Shown here: piece by piece, positions 42,048-50,131 of the stretch
How positions within the stretch are numbered: the stretch's first letter is position 1
How the letters are laid out: the number at the start of each line of letters is the position of its first letter
Origin: Sporobacter termitidis DSM 10068
GTDB lineage: Bacteria > Bacillota > Clostridia > Oscillospirales > Oscillospiraceae
Assembly: GCF_900130065.1 (NCBI RefSeq)
Contig: NZ_FQXV01000005.1
Coordinates: forward strand, 124,001 to 188,000
DNA length: 64,000 bases
Direction: 5' to 3'
Notes under the pieces: model-generated
What the model was told of the DNA's origin: nothing
The model's database searches: none
What the model saw: the letters and a program-made list of their open reading frames with translations, nothing else
Translations under genes and position numbers: made by a program

Positions 42048-43703
42048 TTACAGAAGATTGGCGTCTCCGAGCATGCCGAACAGCATCTGTGCGACCTCGG
42101 AGCGCTTGGCCGGGTCCTTTGGCCGGATCTGGATATCCTCTTCCGGCAGGATACCTTCCTGGTAGCAAAAGGCCAGAGCCTGCCGCGCCCAGTCGGAGGA
42201 CGCCGTATAGTCGGTAAACTGCGCCAGAACGTCGCGCACCGCGCCGCCGTCCAGGGCTGTGTCCAGCCCGCAGAGCGCCGCCGCCCGCGCGAGCATGACG
42301 GCCGCCTCCTCCCGGGTGATTGCGCTCTGCGGGGCGAAGGTCTCCGCCGTGACGCCGCCCGCGATGCCGTAGCTGCTCACCGTGCCGACATAGGCGGCAT
42401 ACCACTCGGACGGCGGAACGTCCGTAAACGCGCCGCCGGCTTTGGGCGTCAGGCCAAGCCCGCGCACCACCATGGCGGCAAACTCGGCGCGGGTCATCGT
42501 GGCGTCCGGGTCAAACGTGGTGTCCGTCTTTCCGCTGATGATGCCGCGCTCGGCCAGCGCCTCGATGGCGGGCCGGCTGGCCTGGGCGCTCTCGCCGGCA
42601 ATATCGCTGAAGGTCTTGCCCGGATAGGCGACGGGTACGGGCCTGACGTCGGCGTTTTTGCCCGCAAGACCCTCGCCCGCTTTCGGGCCGCTGGTGTCTC
42701 CGCCGGTTTTGATCGCGTCGCTCATGCGGTAGAGGCTGCTTTTACCCTCGGCGGCCCGCAGCGCCGCGACGATGCCGTAGAAGCCCTGCTCGGTGGCCAT
42801 CTGGTTGGAGCCGCTGCCGTCGGCGGTGTGCTCGAAGCTGCCGTCCTGCTGCCGGTATGTCAGGAGATTGTCCAGAAGCGTTTTTTCGTTTTTGACGAAG
42901 CGGCTGTCGTCAACACTGACGCCCAGCTCGCACAGGCCCACAAGCACTTGGACCACGCTCTCAGAGCTGGCGGCGCCCCATGAGAAAAATCCGCCGCTTG
43001 ACGTCTGCAGCCCCGACAGGCACGTGAGCGCCTTGTCCACGGCTGTCTTGACGTCATTGTCGCTCATATATTTGGCCAGCGCCTGCAGCGCCATGCCGGT
43101 GAGATCGGGATCGGCCGCCTCGGCGCTGCCGCCCTTGCCGGTGAGGGACCAGCCGCCGTCAGCCAGCTGGCGCGACAAAATCTCGTCTACGTACATCTGG
43201 CGCGTGGCCTGCGTCTTCGCGCCGGTATTCTTCGGCATGGCGTAGCTGCCGGAATCCAGCGCGATGAGCGCCCAGATGGGGCCGTTGATCCCCTGCCATA
43301 TGGTTTTGTCAAAGTCGCCCAGGGGCGTGAGCAGGTTGTAGCCCGCCACATTGGCCGGGTCCCTGCCGATGGCCGTGAGCGCCACGGTGACGCGGGAATA
43401 CTCGGTGTATTTTCTCTCGTCGAGGACGCCGGAGTGCTCTTTGACGTAGGCTTCCACGGTGGCGTAATAGTTCTGATAATACGTGTCCGGCACGTCATAG
43501 CCGCTCCGGGCGAGGCCTATAACGGCCCACTCGCCGCCGATGCTGCCCACCAGCGGGTCGGGCACCGTTTTGTACATGTATGCCGCCGTGCCGGCAACGT
43601 CGCTTTGCAGCGCGGTTTTGTCCGCGGCCATCGCCGGGACGGCCGCACTTATCGCCAGTATGAGGATAAGAAATACCGATAACGCTTTGCTCATTGCTTT
43701 CAT
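42048..43703 (-). CDS. Secreted alpha/alpha-barrel (prenyltransferase-repeat) protein with three SLH domains
   Basis: 551 residues. Signal peptide ending at VPAMAAD (about residue 26); residues ~30-340 contain repeated helical motifs of the squalene/prenyltransferase-repeat kind (GGEWAVIGLARSGYD, ADGGWSLTG, QQDGSFEH); residues ~360-550 are three S-layer homology domains (FSDIAGESAQ..., FTDVPPSEWYAAYVGTVSSYG, FTDYTASSDWARQAL). The barrel resembles the alpha-domain of transcobalamin. It is anchored to the cell wall and adjoins the DUF4430 gene (12 bases), so the two may jointly bind cobalamin. ATG 43703 after AAGGAGG. Confidence 0.85.
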   Translation of the reverse strand: MKAMSKALSVFLILILAISAAVPAMAADKTALQSDVAGTAAYMYKTVPDPLVGSIGGEWAVIGLARSGYDVPDTYYQNYYATVEAYVKEHSGVLDERKYTEYSRVTVALTAIGRDPANVAGYNLLTPLGDFDKTIWQGINGPIWALIALDSGSYAMPKNTGAKTQATRQMYVDEILSRQLADGGWSLTGKGGSAEAADPDLTGMALQALAKYMSDNDVKTAVDKALTCLSGLQTSSGGFFSWGAASSESVVQVLVGLCELGVSVDDSRFVKNEKTLLDNLLTYRQQDGSFEHTADGSGSNQMATEQGFYGIVAALRAAEGKSSLYRMSDAIKTGGDTSGPKAGEGLAGKNADVRPVPVAYPGKTFSDIAGESAQASRPAIEALAERGIISGKTDTTFDPDATMTRAEFAAMVVRGLGLTPKAGGAFTDVPPSEWYAAYVGTVSSYGIAGGVTAETFAPQSAITREEAAVMLARAAALCGLDTALDGGAVRDVLAQFTDYTASSDWARQALAFCYQEGILPEEDIQIRPKDPAKRSEVAQMLFGMLGDANLL

Positions 43704-43769
43704 TGATATGCCCTCCTTGAAATGTGTTTTTCTTCTCCGTACCAGAGTCTTAAATGTGCATATGAAGCC

Positions 43770-44138
43770 TCAAGCCTGCTGCTCTTCATCCCCTCTCCGT
43801 TTCTGCTTTGGCGCCTTCAGTCCGGCCGCCCGCAGGGCTGTCGGCCAATTGGTGAAGCGGCGGCGGATATAAGCGCGGTAGACGCAGAATATTTCCTTTT
43901 GCGAGGGGGTGTGCCCCAGCTCGGCGGCGGTCAAACGCAGGATATCCAGGAGCTCCTCGTCGGTAAAGCTGTTGTAAAGCCGCCGGCCGGCCTCGCCCAT
44001 GTACTGCCGCCAGAGGTGCGGATCGATCCACTCCCGGCGGCACGAGCCGTCAACGGCTTCGCCGGCCCGCGCCGCGTCCTCCGTCAGCTTTCTCCGAAGC
44101 CGGCGGATATGCTCCGAGGTTGATTGTTGCCCATCCAT
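43770..44138 (-). CDS. Small HNH-repeat (homing-endonuclease-associated) domain protein
   Basis: 122 residues. The core FTDEELLDILRLTAAELGHTPS followed by FTNWPTALRAAGLKAP matches the helix-turn-helix-like repeat found beside homing endonucleases and in phage DNA-binding proteins; no nuclease domain is present. Basic C-terminus (KQKRRG). Start at ATG 44138, after GGAGG; the longer in-frame extension crosses two hairpins and lacks a ribosome site. It sits inside the riboswitch-led operon but has no evident tie to cobalamin; possibly a small DNA-binding regulator. Confidence 0.7.
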   Translation of the reverse strand: MDGQQSTSEHIRRLRRKLTEDAARAGEAVDGSCRREWIDPHLWRQYMGEAGRRLYNSFTDEELLDILRLTAAELGHTPSQKEIFCVYRAYIRRRFTNWPTALRAAGLKAPKQKRRGDEEQQA

Positions 44139-44461
44139 TGACAAGCCTCCATAACAAGGAGACTCCCTCGTTTCAGAGGGAGTCCCGGCACTTTTTACAA
44201 AGGCCTTCCCCATCCGGGATACGGCGCGGAAAGAGCTGCCGGCTTTGACGGCGGGGGTAAGCCCGCGGCGGAGTTTCACCGCCTTCCTCGCGTGGGTTAC
44301 AAATTTGGGTTGTTTCGCCAGGTTCTCCGCAAAGCGCATGAGCCTGTTTTCCCGGATAAATAAATATGTATCTTTACAAAACCGGTTTTCAAACGAAAAG
44401 AGGCCCGGCAAGGCGGGATGCTCCCGCCTTGCCGAACCTCCGTTGTTCAGTCGGTTCTCGG
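44139..44461. other. 323-base gap with hairpins, no credible gene
   Basis: Contains a GACTCCCTC/GAGGGAGTC hairpin near 44160-44184 and the terminator-like hairpin at 44406-44434. A basic in-frame extension of the HNH-repeat gene covers much of it but lacks a ribosome site and family similarity, so I treat it as non-coding. Confidence 0.5.
44395..44434 (-). terminator. Terminator-like hairpin after the second yezD-like gene
   Basis: CGGCAAGGCGGGA/TCCCGCCTTGCCG, 13-bp perfect stem with 3-base loop at 44406-44434, followed on the minus strand by a moderate GGCCTCTTTT tail. It may only partly end transcription, allowing readthrough to the cobalamin-capture genes. Confidence 0.65.
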
Positions 44462-44617
44462 CTACAGTTTTATGCTTTTTTTGATTTCCTCCACCCGGAC
44501 CGGTTTACCCTCTGTGACGAAGATATGCAGCTCTCCGAATTTTATATCGCGTATCATCTGAAGCAAATGCTTTTCCTGCTCATTTAAAACGGCGGTGTCC
44601 TGTCGTTTTTCAGGCAT
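44462..44617 (-). CDS. YezD-like small protein (DUF2292), second copy
   Basis: 51-residue protein with the DUF2292 core IRDIKFGELHIFVTEGKPVRVEEI and a short basic tail. ATG 44617 is chosen because it has AGGATG upstream and makes the length match the copy at 22339-22506; an in-frame ATG at 44656 would add 13 residues. It is the first gene after the cobalamin riboswitch and its terminator, so it appears to be under B12 control, unlike the first copy. Confidence 0.78.
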   Translation of the reverse strand: MPEKRQDTAVLNEQEKHLLQMIRDIKFGELHIFVTEGKPVRVEEIKKSIKL

Positions 44618-44800
44618 TTTCTCACATCCTGTTACGGCTTTTTGATCTATTGTCATTGCTTCCCCGCCTGGGTGGGAGTGTCGGACCGGGCAGCTGTCGC
44701 AAGGCTGCCCGGCGCACACCCGGTACAGGAGAAATGTCAAGCGAGGGAACAAGAGGTAAGCTCTTTTATCAAGGGAACATGTGTGCTTATGGCCGGAAAA

Positions 44801-44839
44801 ATAAAACGGCTGTGATGACCTTAAAGATCACCACAGCCG
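44801..44839 (-). terminator. Expression-platform terminator of the first cobalamin riboswitch
   Basis: CGGCTGTG-TGATC / GATCA-CACAGCCG stem followed on the minus strand by TTTTATTTTT, about 60 bases after the aptamer. B12 binding would be expected to favour termination. Confidence 0.85.
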
Positions 44840-44896
44840 AATTCCTGTGCGTTCAACAGCCCTGTCATATCCCACCGGCCGACAGAGCAATTTCAA

Positions 44897-45100
44897 AGCA
44901 GGTCTTCTGGCTCACGCTTACGGAGAGTTACTCCTGCGGCCCACGCTCTGCCTTCCCGGTTTCCCAGTGACCGACTTTCGTCGACGAGCGCGGCCTCGGC
45001 GCATACAGCGGCGGTTCCGCTCGGGATTCACACCCGATTTCCTATCCTTCTCCAGAGGCTGCCGGACCATGGTCCATTCCGCCCAGGGAGACACTCGAAA
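44897..45100 (-). ncRNA. Cobalamin riboswitch controlling the ECF/transcobalamin-like operon
   Basis: On the minus strand the conserved elements occur in order: a GGTGTGAATCCCGAGCGG segment, CCGCCGCTGTATGCG, AGTCGGTCACTGGGAAAC and a closing GCGTGAGCCAGAAGACCTGC. This is the class II-type B12 box arrangement. It lies between a strong promoter (45119-45147) and a terminator, ahead of the yezD-like gene. Confidence 0.93.
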
Positions 45101-45118
45101 TAATATTGACTTGAGTTA

Positions 45119-45147
45119 AGTATAGCATAAAATTCTAAAATTGTCAA
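45119..45147 (-). promoter_or_regulatory. Sigma-A type promoter of the first riboswitch
   Basis: TTGACA (45142-45147), 17 bases, TATACT (45119-45124) on the minus strand, giving a transcript that begins just before the aptamer. Confidence 0.85.
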
Positions 45148-45200
45148 CGCATGCCGAAAGGAATAAATAAAATCTTTGCCGAGCTTTGGCAGGGCGGCGG

Positions 45201-45554
45201 TTATCCTATGGCGATATTGCTGTCGCCGGAATCCCCGCTCTTGCCTGACTTTGTCTTTTCCTTTTTATTGCGTTCCACCAGCCGGCCCATCACGAAAGCG
45301 ATGATGCCGACGCCGATGCCCGTCTGGACGCAGAAGAGCAGGCTTTCGATTTCGCCGGGCAGCTCTCCGCCGATCCAGCTTTCCATGACGGGCGTGAACC
45401 ACGGCTGATAATCGCCGCCCGTAATCTCGTTGACCACCTGGCTGCCCGCGTCGTCGGAGCCGCCGAATTCGGCGCCTTTCAGCGCAAACAGCGGGATCAG
45501 CGCGATCAGCAGGACAATAACAAGTAAAATAATAACCTTTGTTCGTGTTTTCAT
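45201..45554 (-). CDS. cbiN: Cobalt transporter accessory subunit CbiN
   Basis: 117-residue membrane protein with an N-terminal helix, an extracytoplasmic segment containing GAEFGGSDDAGSQV and PGEIESLLFCVQTGIG, and a second helix. These are the CbiN signatures; CbiN helps load Co2+ into CbiM. ATG 45554 is 4 bases after the cbiM stop. The C-terminus carries a short Lys/Ser/Gly tail. Last gene of cbiQOMN. Confidence 0.93.
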   Translation of the reverse strand: MKTRTKVIILLVIVLLIALIPLFALKGAEFGGSDDAGSQVVNEITGGDYQPWFTPVMESWIGGELPGEIESLLFCVQTGIGVGIIAFVMGRLVERNKKEKTKSGKSGDSGDSNIAIG

Positions 45555-45558
45555 CGTC

Positions 45559-46305
45559 TCAGCCCACCTTTAAAAATCCGATTTCTGTCAGCTCATTTTT
45601 CGCGTATGTCTCAAGGCCAAAGATAATAACGACTGTCAGCAGGCCCTCGATGACTGCCAGCGGGACCTGTGTCGGCGCAAATACGGCCAGGAACTTGACG
45701 GCCGACGTGGCCACGCCGCCCTGGGCCGACGGGTACGCCAGCGCCAGCTGCACGCTGGTGACGCAGTAGGTAAACAAATCGCCCAGAGCCGCGGCCAGGA
45801 AAATACCCACATGCTTGTTGATCTTCAGGACCTTGCTCAGCTTGTAGATACCCAGCGAAACGAGGGGGCCGGCGATGGCCATGGAGAACGTGTTGGCGCC
45901 CAGGGTCGTCAGGCCGCCGTGCGCCAGCAGAATGGCCTGGAAGATCAGCACGATGATGCCCAGGATGCTGACGGCCGTGGCGCCGAACAAAATCGCGCCG
46001 AGCCCCGTGCCCGTCATATGCGAGCAGCTGCCGGTAACGGACGGAATCTTTAGTGAGGAAAGGACGAAAATGAACGCGCCCGTCATGGCGAGGATCGTGA
46101 TGGACTTCCGGTGTCCCGTCAGGGTCTTTTTGATGGAGAACCAGCCCGCTACCAGGAACGGGATGCATATGACCCCCCACGCAATGCAGTAAGCCACCGG
46201 CAGATAGCCCTCCATGATGTGCATCGCGCCGGCAGCCGGAACGACCCCAAGGGCGAGCGCGATGACAGCGGAAACGGTCAATGCGATCTTTTGCTTTTTC
46301 TTCAT
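45559..46305 (-). CDS. cbiM: Cobalt ECF transporter S component CbiM
   Basis: 248 residues. A cleavable-looking N-terminal helix precedes [10 protein letters not shown], whose Met-His pair provides the N-terminal metal site after processing. Further motifs [21 protein letters not shown] and [17 protein letters not shown] are characteristic of CbiM. Cobalt is the expected substrate as the operon follows a cobalamin riboswitch. Preceded by GGAGG, 21 bases after cbiO. Confidence 0.95.
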   Translation of the reverse strand: MKKKQKIALTVSAVIALALGVVPAAGAMHIMEGYLPVAYCIAWGVICIPFLVAGWFSIKKTLTGHRKSITILAMTGAFIFVLSSLKIPSVTGSCSHMTGTGLGAILFGATAVSILGIIVLIFQAILLAHGGLTTLGANTFSMAIAGPLVSLGIYKLSKVLKINKHVGIFLAAALGDLFTYCVTSVQLALAYPSAQGGVATSAVKFLAVFAPTQVPLAVIEGLLTVVIIFGLETYAKNELTEIGFLKVG

Positions 46306-46326
46306 AAAACTTCCTCCTTATATATT

Positions 46327-47181
46327 TCAGGCCGGATCGCCTAAAATGACTTTGCTGTCCCGCAGGACTTCCTTCAGCTCCTGCGTCTGCCGGGGATAAG
46401 CGTTTGCCGCCGCCAGCACGCCGCTTTCAACGAGCAGCTCGTAAACCTCCAGCATGGCCGGCCGCTTCAGGTTTGCCTGCCGGAGCACCTCGCCGTTTTG
46501 GAATATCTCCAGCGGGGTACCGTCGGCGATGATTTTCCCGTTGCAGAAGACGAGGACGCGCTCGGCCCACCGATATGTAAAATCCACGTCGTGGGTGGAG
46601 ATCAGCATGGTTTTCCCCTCGGCGCCGAGCTTTGCCAGCACCTCTTCCAGCATCATGGCGTTGATGGGGTCCAGCGATGCTGTCGGCTCATCGAAAATCA
46701 GGACCTCCGGCTTCATCGCCACGATGCCGGCGATGCTGACGCGCTTCTTTTCGCCGCCGCTCAGATAGTGCGGGGGGCGGTCCTCAAAGCCGGTCAGGTT
46801 CATGTAGGCCAGCGCCTGTGCAACGCGCTCGAGCACCTCTTCTTTGGGCAGCTTCAGATTCATCGGCCCGAAGCCCACGTCCGCCTTGACCGTCGAGGCG
46901 ATGATCTGATTGTCCGCGTCCTGAAAAACGATGCCGACATTTTTCCGCAGCTCGTTCAGGGTCTTTTTGTTGACAGTCATGTCCCTGAAGACGATCTCTC
47001 CCGACGTCGGCGCATACACACCGTTTATATTGAGAAAAAACGTGGACTTTCCCGACCCGTTGGCGCCGATCACGGCGATCTTTTCGCCCTCGTAAATCTC
47101 GACGGTGACCCCGTCCAGCGCCGTCTTCCCGTTGCCGTAGACGTAGCTGAGATTGTCCGCTTTCAGAATTCTTTTTTTCAT
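46327..47181 (-). CDS. cbiO: Cobalt ECF transporter ATPase CbiO
   Basis: 284-residue ATPase with Walker A GANGSGKST, Q-loop GIVFQDADNQII, signature LSGGEKKR, Walker B VLIFDEPTASLD and switch STHDVDF. The QDADNQ sequence is typical of CbiO/EcfA. It starts 4 bases past the cbiQ stop. Energises CbiMNQ. Confidence 0.94.
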   Translation of the reverse strand: MKKRILKADNLSYVYGNGKTALDGVTVEIYEGEKIAVIGANGSGKSTFFLNINGVYAPTSGEIVFRDMTVNKKTLNELRKNVGIVFQDADNQIIASTVKADVGFGPMNLKLPKEEVLERVAQALAYMNLTGFEDRPPHYLSGGEKKRVSIAGIVAMKPEVLIFDEPTASLDPINAMMLEEVLAKLGAEGKTMLISTHDVDFTYRWAERVLVFCNGKIIADGTPLEIFQNGEVLRQANLKRPAMLEVYELLVESGVLAAANAYPRQTQELKEVLRDSKVILGDPA

Positions 47182-47185
47182 GCGC

Positions 47186-48109
47186 TCAAACCGCCTGTCT
47201 TGTCAGGTACCACAGCAGCAGCAGGTACAGCACAAAGGCCGCCGCCGGGATAACCACCTTGATGTCAGCTTTCTTCTCCTCTTCCAGGAACAGCAGCTCG
47301 CCGTCATAGCAGCGGGCTTCCATGGCGTCATAATAGGCGCCCGCTTTTTTCAGCGACAGAATCAGCAGATTGCTGGCCACACTGCCGAACGTGTAGCACG
47401 AGGTTTTAAAATCACGATACCCCAAGCGGGACTCCGCGGCGTTTTTCATCCTGGCGAAGACGTCCATCAGGATGAAAATGAACCGGTAGATCAAATTCAT
47501 CAAATCCACCAGAATCCCCGGCACGCGGGCCTTTCTCAGTACGGAAATGATCTCCGAGGACGGGGTTGTGAGGATCATCAGCTGCAGCGCGCTGACGGCC
47601 GCCAGGATCTTCAGCATCAGGAAGACGCCTTTTTTGAGCATGGGCGCCGTTGTGTAAAGATAGCCAAAGCCGATATGCACGTGCCACTGGCCGACCGGCC
47701 CCGCCGAAAAATCGACGACGATGGCGAGGATGCTGATCAATATAAAGGTCAGCGGAATGGTCAGCACCGACAGATAGTCGCGCGGCGGCAGCCCGCCCGC
47801 CGCGATGACCAAATAGGCCATTGAAACGATCACCACGGCGGAGACGTACACATTGTCGAGCGCGATGCACAAAACGATGGTCAGGACCGACAGAACGACC
47901 TTGAAAGCGGGATTCCAGCCCCTGATTTTTGAGGAATACGCGAAATAATCGATAGAAAGCATTCCGCCGTGCTTGTGCCCGATATGACGGTGGGTATGCG
48001 CCGGGCCGTGTTCGTGCCCGGCGGGATGCTTGCGGCCGGTCCGGCGCACTATGGTAAATATAAGTACGGGCAGCAGGAGCAGGGCCGCTAAAACAATGAA
48101 TTTTCCCAT
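47186..48109 (-). CDS. cbiQ: Cobalt ECF transporter transmembrane protein CbiQ with His-rich insert
   Basis: 307-residue EcfT-type protein: an N-terminal anchor helix, a histidine-rich segment (eight His between residues 28 and 47, as in HEHGPAHTHRH), then the CbiQ core with LRKARVPGILVDLMNLIYRF and a YYDAMEARCYDGE coupling motif. ATG 48109; upstream in-frame sequence runs through the riboswitch terminator and is non-coding. The histidines are unusual for CbiQ and may pre-concentrate Co2+ or Ni2+ outside the membrane. Confidence 0.9.
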   Translation of the reverse strand: MGKFIVLAALLLLPVLIFTIVRRTGRKHPAGHEHGPAHTHRHIGHKHGGMLSIDYFAYSSKIRGWNPAFKVVLSVLTIVLCIALDNVYVSAVVIVSMAYLVIAAGGLPPRDYLSVLTIPLTFILISILAIVVDFSAGPVGQWHVHIGFGYLYTTAPMLKKGVFLMLKILAAVSALQLMILTTPSSEIISVLRKARVPGILVDLMNLIYRFIFILMDVFARMKNAAESRLGYRDFKTSCYTFGSVASNLLILSLKKAGAYYDAMEARCYDGELLFLEEEKKADIKVVIPAAAFVLYLLLLWYLTRQAV

Positions 48110-48156
48110 GCCACTTTTCTCCGATATCCTTCTCCCAAACGGAAGGCCGATTGGGC

Positions 48157-48198
48157 AAAATAAAACGACTGCAACAATCATGTAGATTGTTGCAGCCG
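48157..48198 (-). terminator. Expression-platform terminator of the second cobalamin riboswitch
   Basis: CGGCTGCAACAATC/GATTGTTGCAGTCG stem, 5-base loop, followed on the minus strand by TTTTATTTTG. It lies between the aptamer and cbiQ. Confidence 0.85.
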
Positions 48199-48252
48199 TA
48201 TTCCGCACAAATCCTTTGCCTCTTTGCCTGTCGGCAACAAAGGCGATTTCAG

Positions 48253-48440
48253 AGCAGGTCTTCTGACTGACGCTTATAGGAGATTCCTCCTGCGGCACGT
48301 GCTCTGCCTTCCCAGTTTCCCAGTGACCGACTTTCGTCGACGAGCGCGCCCTTCAGCGTTTACAGCGGCGGTACCGTCCGTGATTTGCACACGGTTCCCT
48401 ATTCTTCCCCAAAGGCCATACACCAAAGGGGACACTTGAA
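48253..48440 (-). ncRNA. Cobalamin riboswitch controlling cbiQOMN
   Basis: Same ordered B12 elements on the minus strand as the 44897-45100 element (GTGTGCAAATCACGGACGG region, CCGCCGCTGTAAACGC, AGTCGGTCACTGGGAAACTG, GCGTCAGTCAGAAGACCTGC). It is embedded between its own promoter and terminator and precedes cbiQ. Confidence 0.93.
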
Positions 48441-48462
48441 ATAATATTTAATTTACACGCGT

Positions 48463-48491
48463 AATGTATCACATTTCATTTTGCTTGTCAA
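48463..48491 (-). promoter_or_regulatory. Sigma-A type promoter of the second riboswitch
   Basis: TTGACA (48486-48491), 17 bases, TACATT (48463-48468) on the minus strand, just after the end of the nikO-like gene. Confidence 0.78.
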
Positions 48492-48528
48492 TGCCCATTG
48501 TTCAGGGTATTTCCTCCAGCAATCGCGA

Positions 48529-49314
48529 TCAGTAATTGTGAATATGATAGTGTCCGTGCCCGCCGTCGTCATGCCTGTGATAGTACTTGTCCACAAGATT
48601 AACGCGCTTTAACAGTTCGATATCGTCGAGCAGCCGGTGCGTCTGCAGGTCGGCGGCGATGGCGTGCGTGCTGTCGAACAGGACGGCCCTTTTTGATATC
48701 TCCTGCACGAGCTCGAGGTTATGGGTGGAGACGATCAGCGTCTTGCCGGAGCTCAAAAGCTCGACGAGAAAGCCCGCCAGCCAGCGCTCCGTTTTGGGAT
48801 CGAGGCCGTTCATCGGCTCGTCCAGCACCAGGACTTCCGGATTCATGGCCAGAACGCTGGCAATGGCCACCTTCTTTTTTTCGCCGCCGCTCAGATGATA
48901 CGGCTGCCTGTCCTTATAGTCCTGCAGCTCCAGCAGGGACAGGCAGCTCTCCACCCGCTCCTCGACCGCGCGCTCGTCGTAGCCCATCTGGCGCGGGCCG
49001 AACGCCACCTCATCGAAGACATTCGTGCAAAACAGCTGCGTATCGGAGTTCTGGAATACAAAGCCGATCCGCTGATGAAACTGCTTTGAAAATTTAGGGT
49101 CCTTCAGGGCCTTCTGGGTGATCTCCCTGCCGTCAAACGCGTATGTGCCGCTGTCCGGCGTGACGATGCCGCACAGCAGCTTCAGGAGCGTGGACTTCCC
49201 TGTCCCGTTCGCCCCCAGCAGAGAGACGGACTCGCCTTTTTCAATTTTAAGACTGATATCGTTGAGGGCCCGATGCCCCTCGTAAGAGAAGGAGACGTTT
49301 TGAAGTTCTATCAT
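48529..49314 (-). CDS. Nickel/cobalt ECF transporter ATPase (NikO/CbiO family)
   Basis: 261-residue ATPase with GANGTGKST, GFVFQNSDTQLF, LSGGEKKK, VLVLDEPMNGLD and STHNLELV. The C-terminus ends in a His-rich tail (six His in the last 18 residues, e.g. HGHYHIHN), which may store or sense Ni2+/Co2+. ATG 49314; the longer upstream frame overlaps the permease gene and is discarded. Last gene of the nikMN-Q-O set. Confidence 0.92.
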   Translation of the reverse strand: MIELQNVSFSYEGHRALNDISLKIEKGESVSLLGANGTGKSTLLKLLCGIVTPDSGTYAFDGREITQKALKDPKFSKQFHQRIGFVFQNSDTQLFCTNVFDEVAFGPRQMGYDERAVEERVESCLSLLELQDYKDRQPYHLSGGEKKKVAIASVLAMNPEVLVLDEPMNGLDPKTERWLAGFLVELLSSGKTLIVSTHNLELVQEISKRAVLFDSTHAIAADLQTHRLLDDIELLKRVNLVDKYYHRHDDGGHGHYHIHNY

Positions 49315-49322
49315 GATTGACC

Positions 49323-50108
49323 TCAGTAAAGACGAATAAAGATATAAATTATCCCGGCGTTGATGAGGAGATAGGCCGCGTCGGCAAGCCCGAACCTGAA
49401 TTTCTGGCAGATGCGGTATTCGCCGGTGAACCCGCGGCATTCCATGGCCGCGTACATATCCTCCGCCATGTCGCGGGACTTTAAAAACAGCGTCCCGGCA
49501 ACGCCGGAGAGAGCATTGTATTTGCCGGCGTTTTTGCCCACGGACCTCAGCCGCAGCGCGTAAAGCATCTCCACGGAAAACTCGCCGAGCATGACGATAT
49601 ATTTGAGCGTGATATCCAGAATAAATATCATCAGGTCCGGCACGTGGAAGCGTTTCAGGGCTATGGTGATCTGGTCCCACCGCGTCGCGTAGGAGAGGAT
49701 ATTGACGGCGATGATCGAGACAAGCACCTTGACCGGTATGATAAAAATACTGTACGTGTTCCCATAGAACACCGTCGGGAGCAGAATGATCGCCGTAAAC
49801 AACGTCATGACCAGACCGGTACGCAGGATCTTGGCAATCTCCCTGCCGGGCATAAAGCACAGGAGGAGGAGAAGATAGGCAATCACCAGATAAATAAATG
49901 AAAATGTCCTGGAGACCGACACAAAGACGACCAGCATCAGGGTAAACAGGACCCTGAAGAACGCGTTCGCCTGAAACCGGTCTTCTTTTTTATCCTGTGC
50001 CTTTATCCGGGCGATAAGCGCCAAGAAAGACAGGATACTTTTATTAATAAAAGTATCCTTGTCTTCCCGCGGCATATAATTTTCGTTTTTTTGAAGCCAC
50101 TCAGGCAT
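49323..50108 (-). CDS. Nickel/cobalt ECF transporter transmembrane protein (NikQ/CbiQ family)
   Basis: 261-residue EcfT-type membrane protein: helices from about residue 45 on, with ALKRFHVPDLMIFILDITLKY and the coupling motif MYAAMECRGFTGEYR. ATG 50108 with AAGGAG upstream. It stands between the NikMN-type component and the ATPase, 8 bases before the latter. It lacks the His-rich insert of its paralogue at 47186-48109. Confidence 0.9.
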   Translation of the reverse strand: MPEWLQKNENYMPREDKDTFINKSILSFLALIARIKAQDKKEDRFQANAFFRVLFTLMLVVFVSVSRTFSFIYLVIAYLLLLLCFMPGREIAKILRTGLVMTLFTAIILLPTVFYGNTYSIFIIPVKVLVSIIAVNILSYATRWDQITIALKRFHVPDLMIFILDITLKYIVMLGEFSVEMLYALRLRSVGKNAGKYNALSGVAGTLFLKSRDMAEDMYAAMECRGFTGEYRICQKFRFGLADAAYLLINAGIIYIFIRLY

Positions 50109-50131
50109 CCGTTTACTCCTTGGATCGTTTG

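Noticed and set aside
44139-44411. 91-residue N-terminal extension of the HNH-repeat protein
   Set aside because: It crosses hairpins, lacks a ribosome site, and GGAGG correctly positions ATG 44138.
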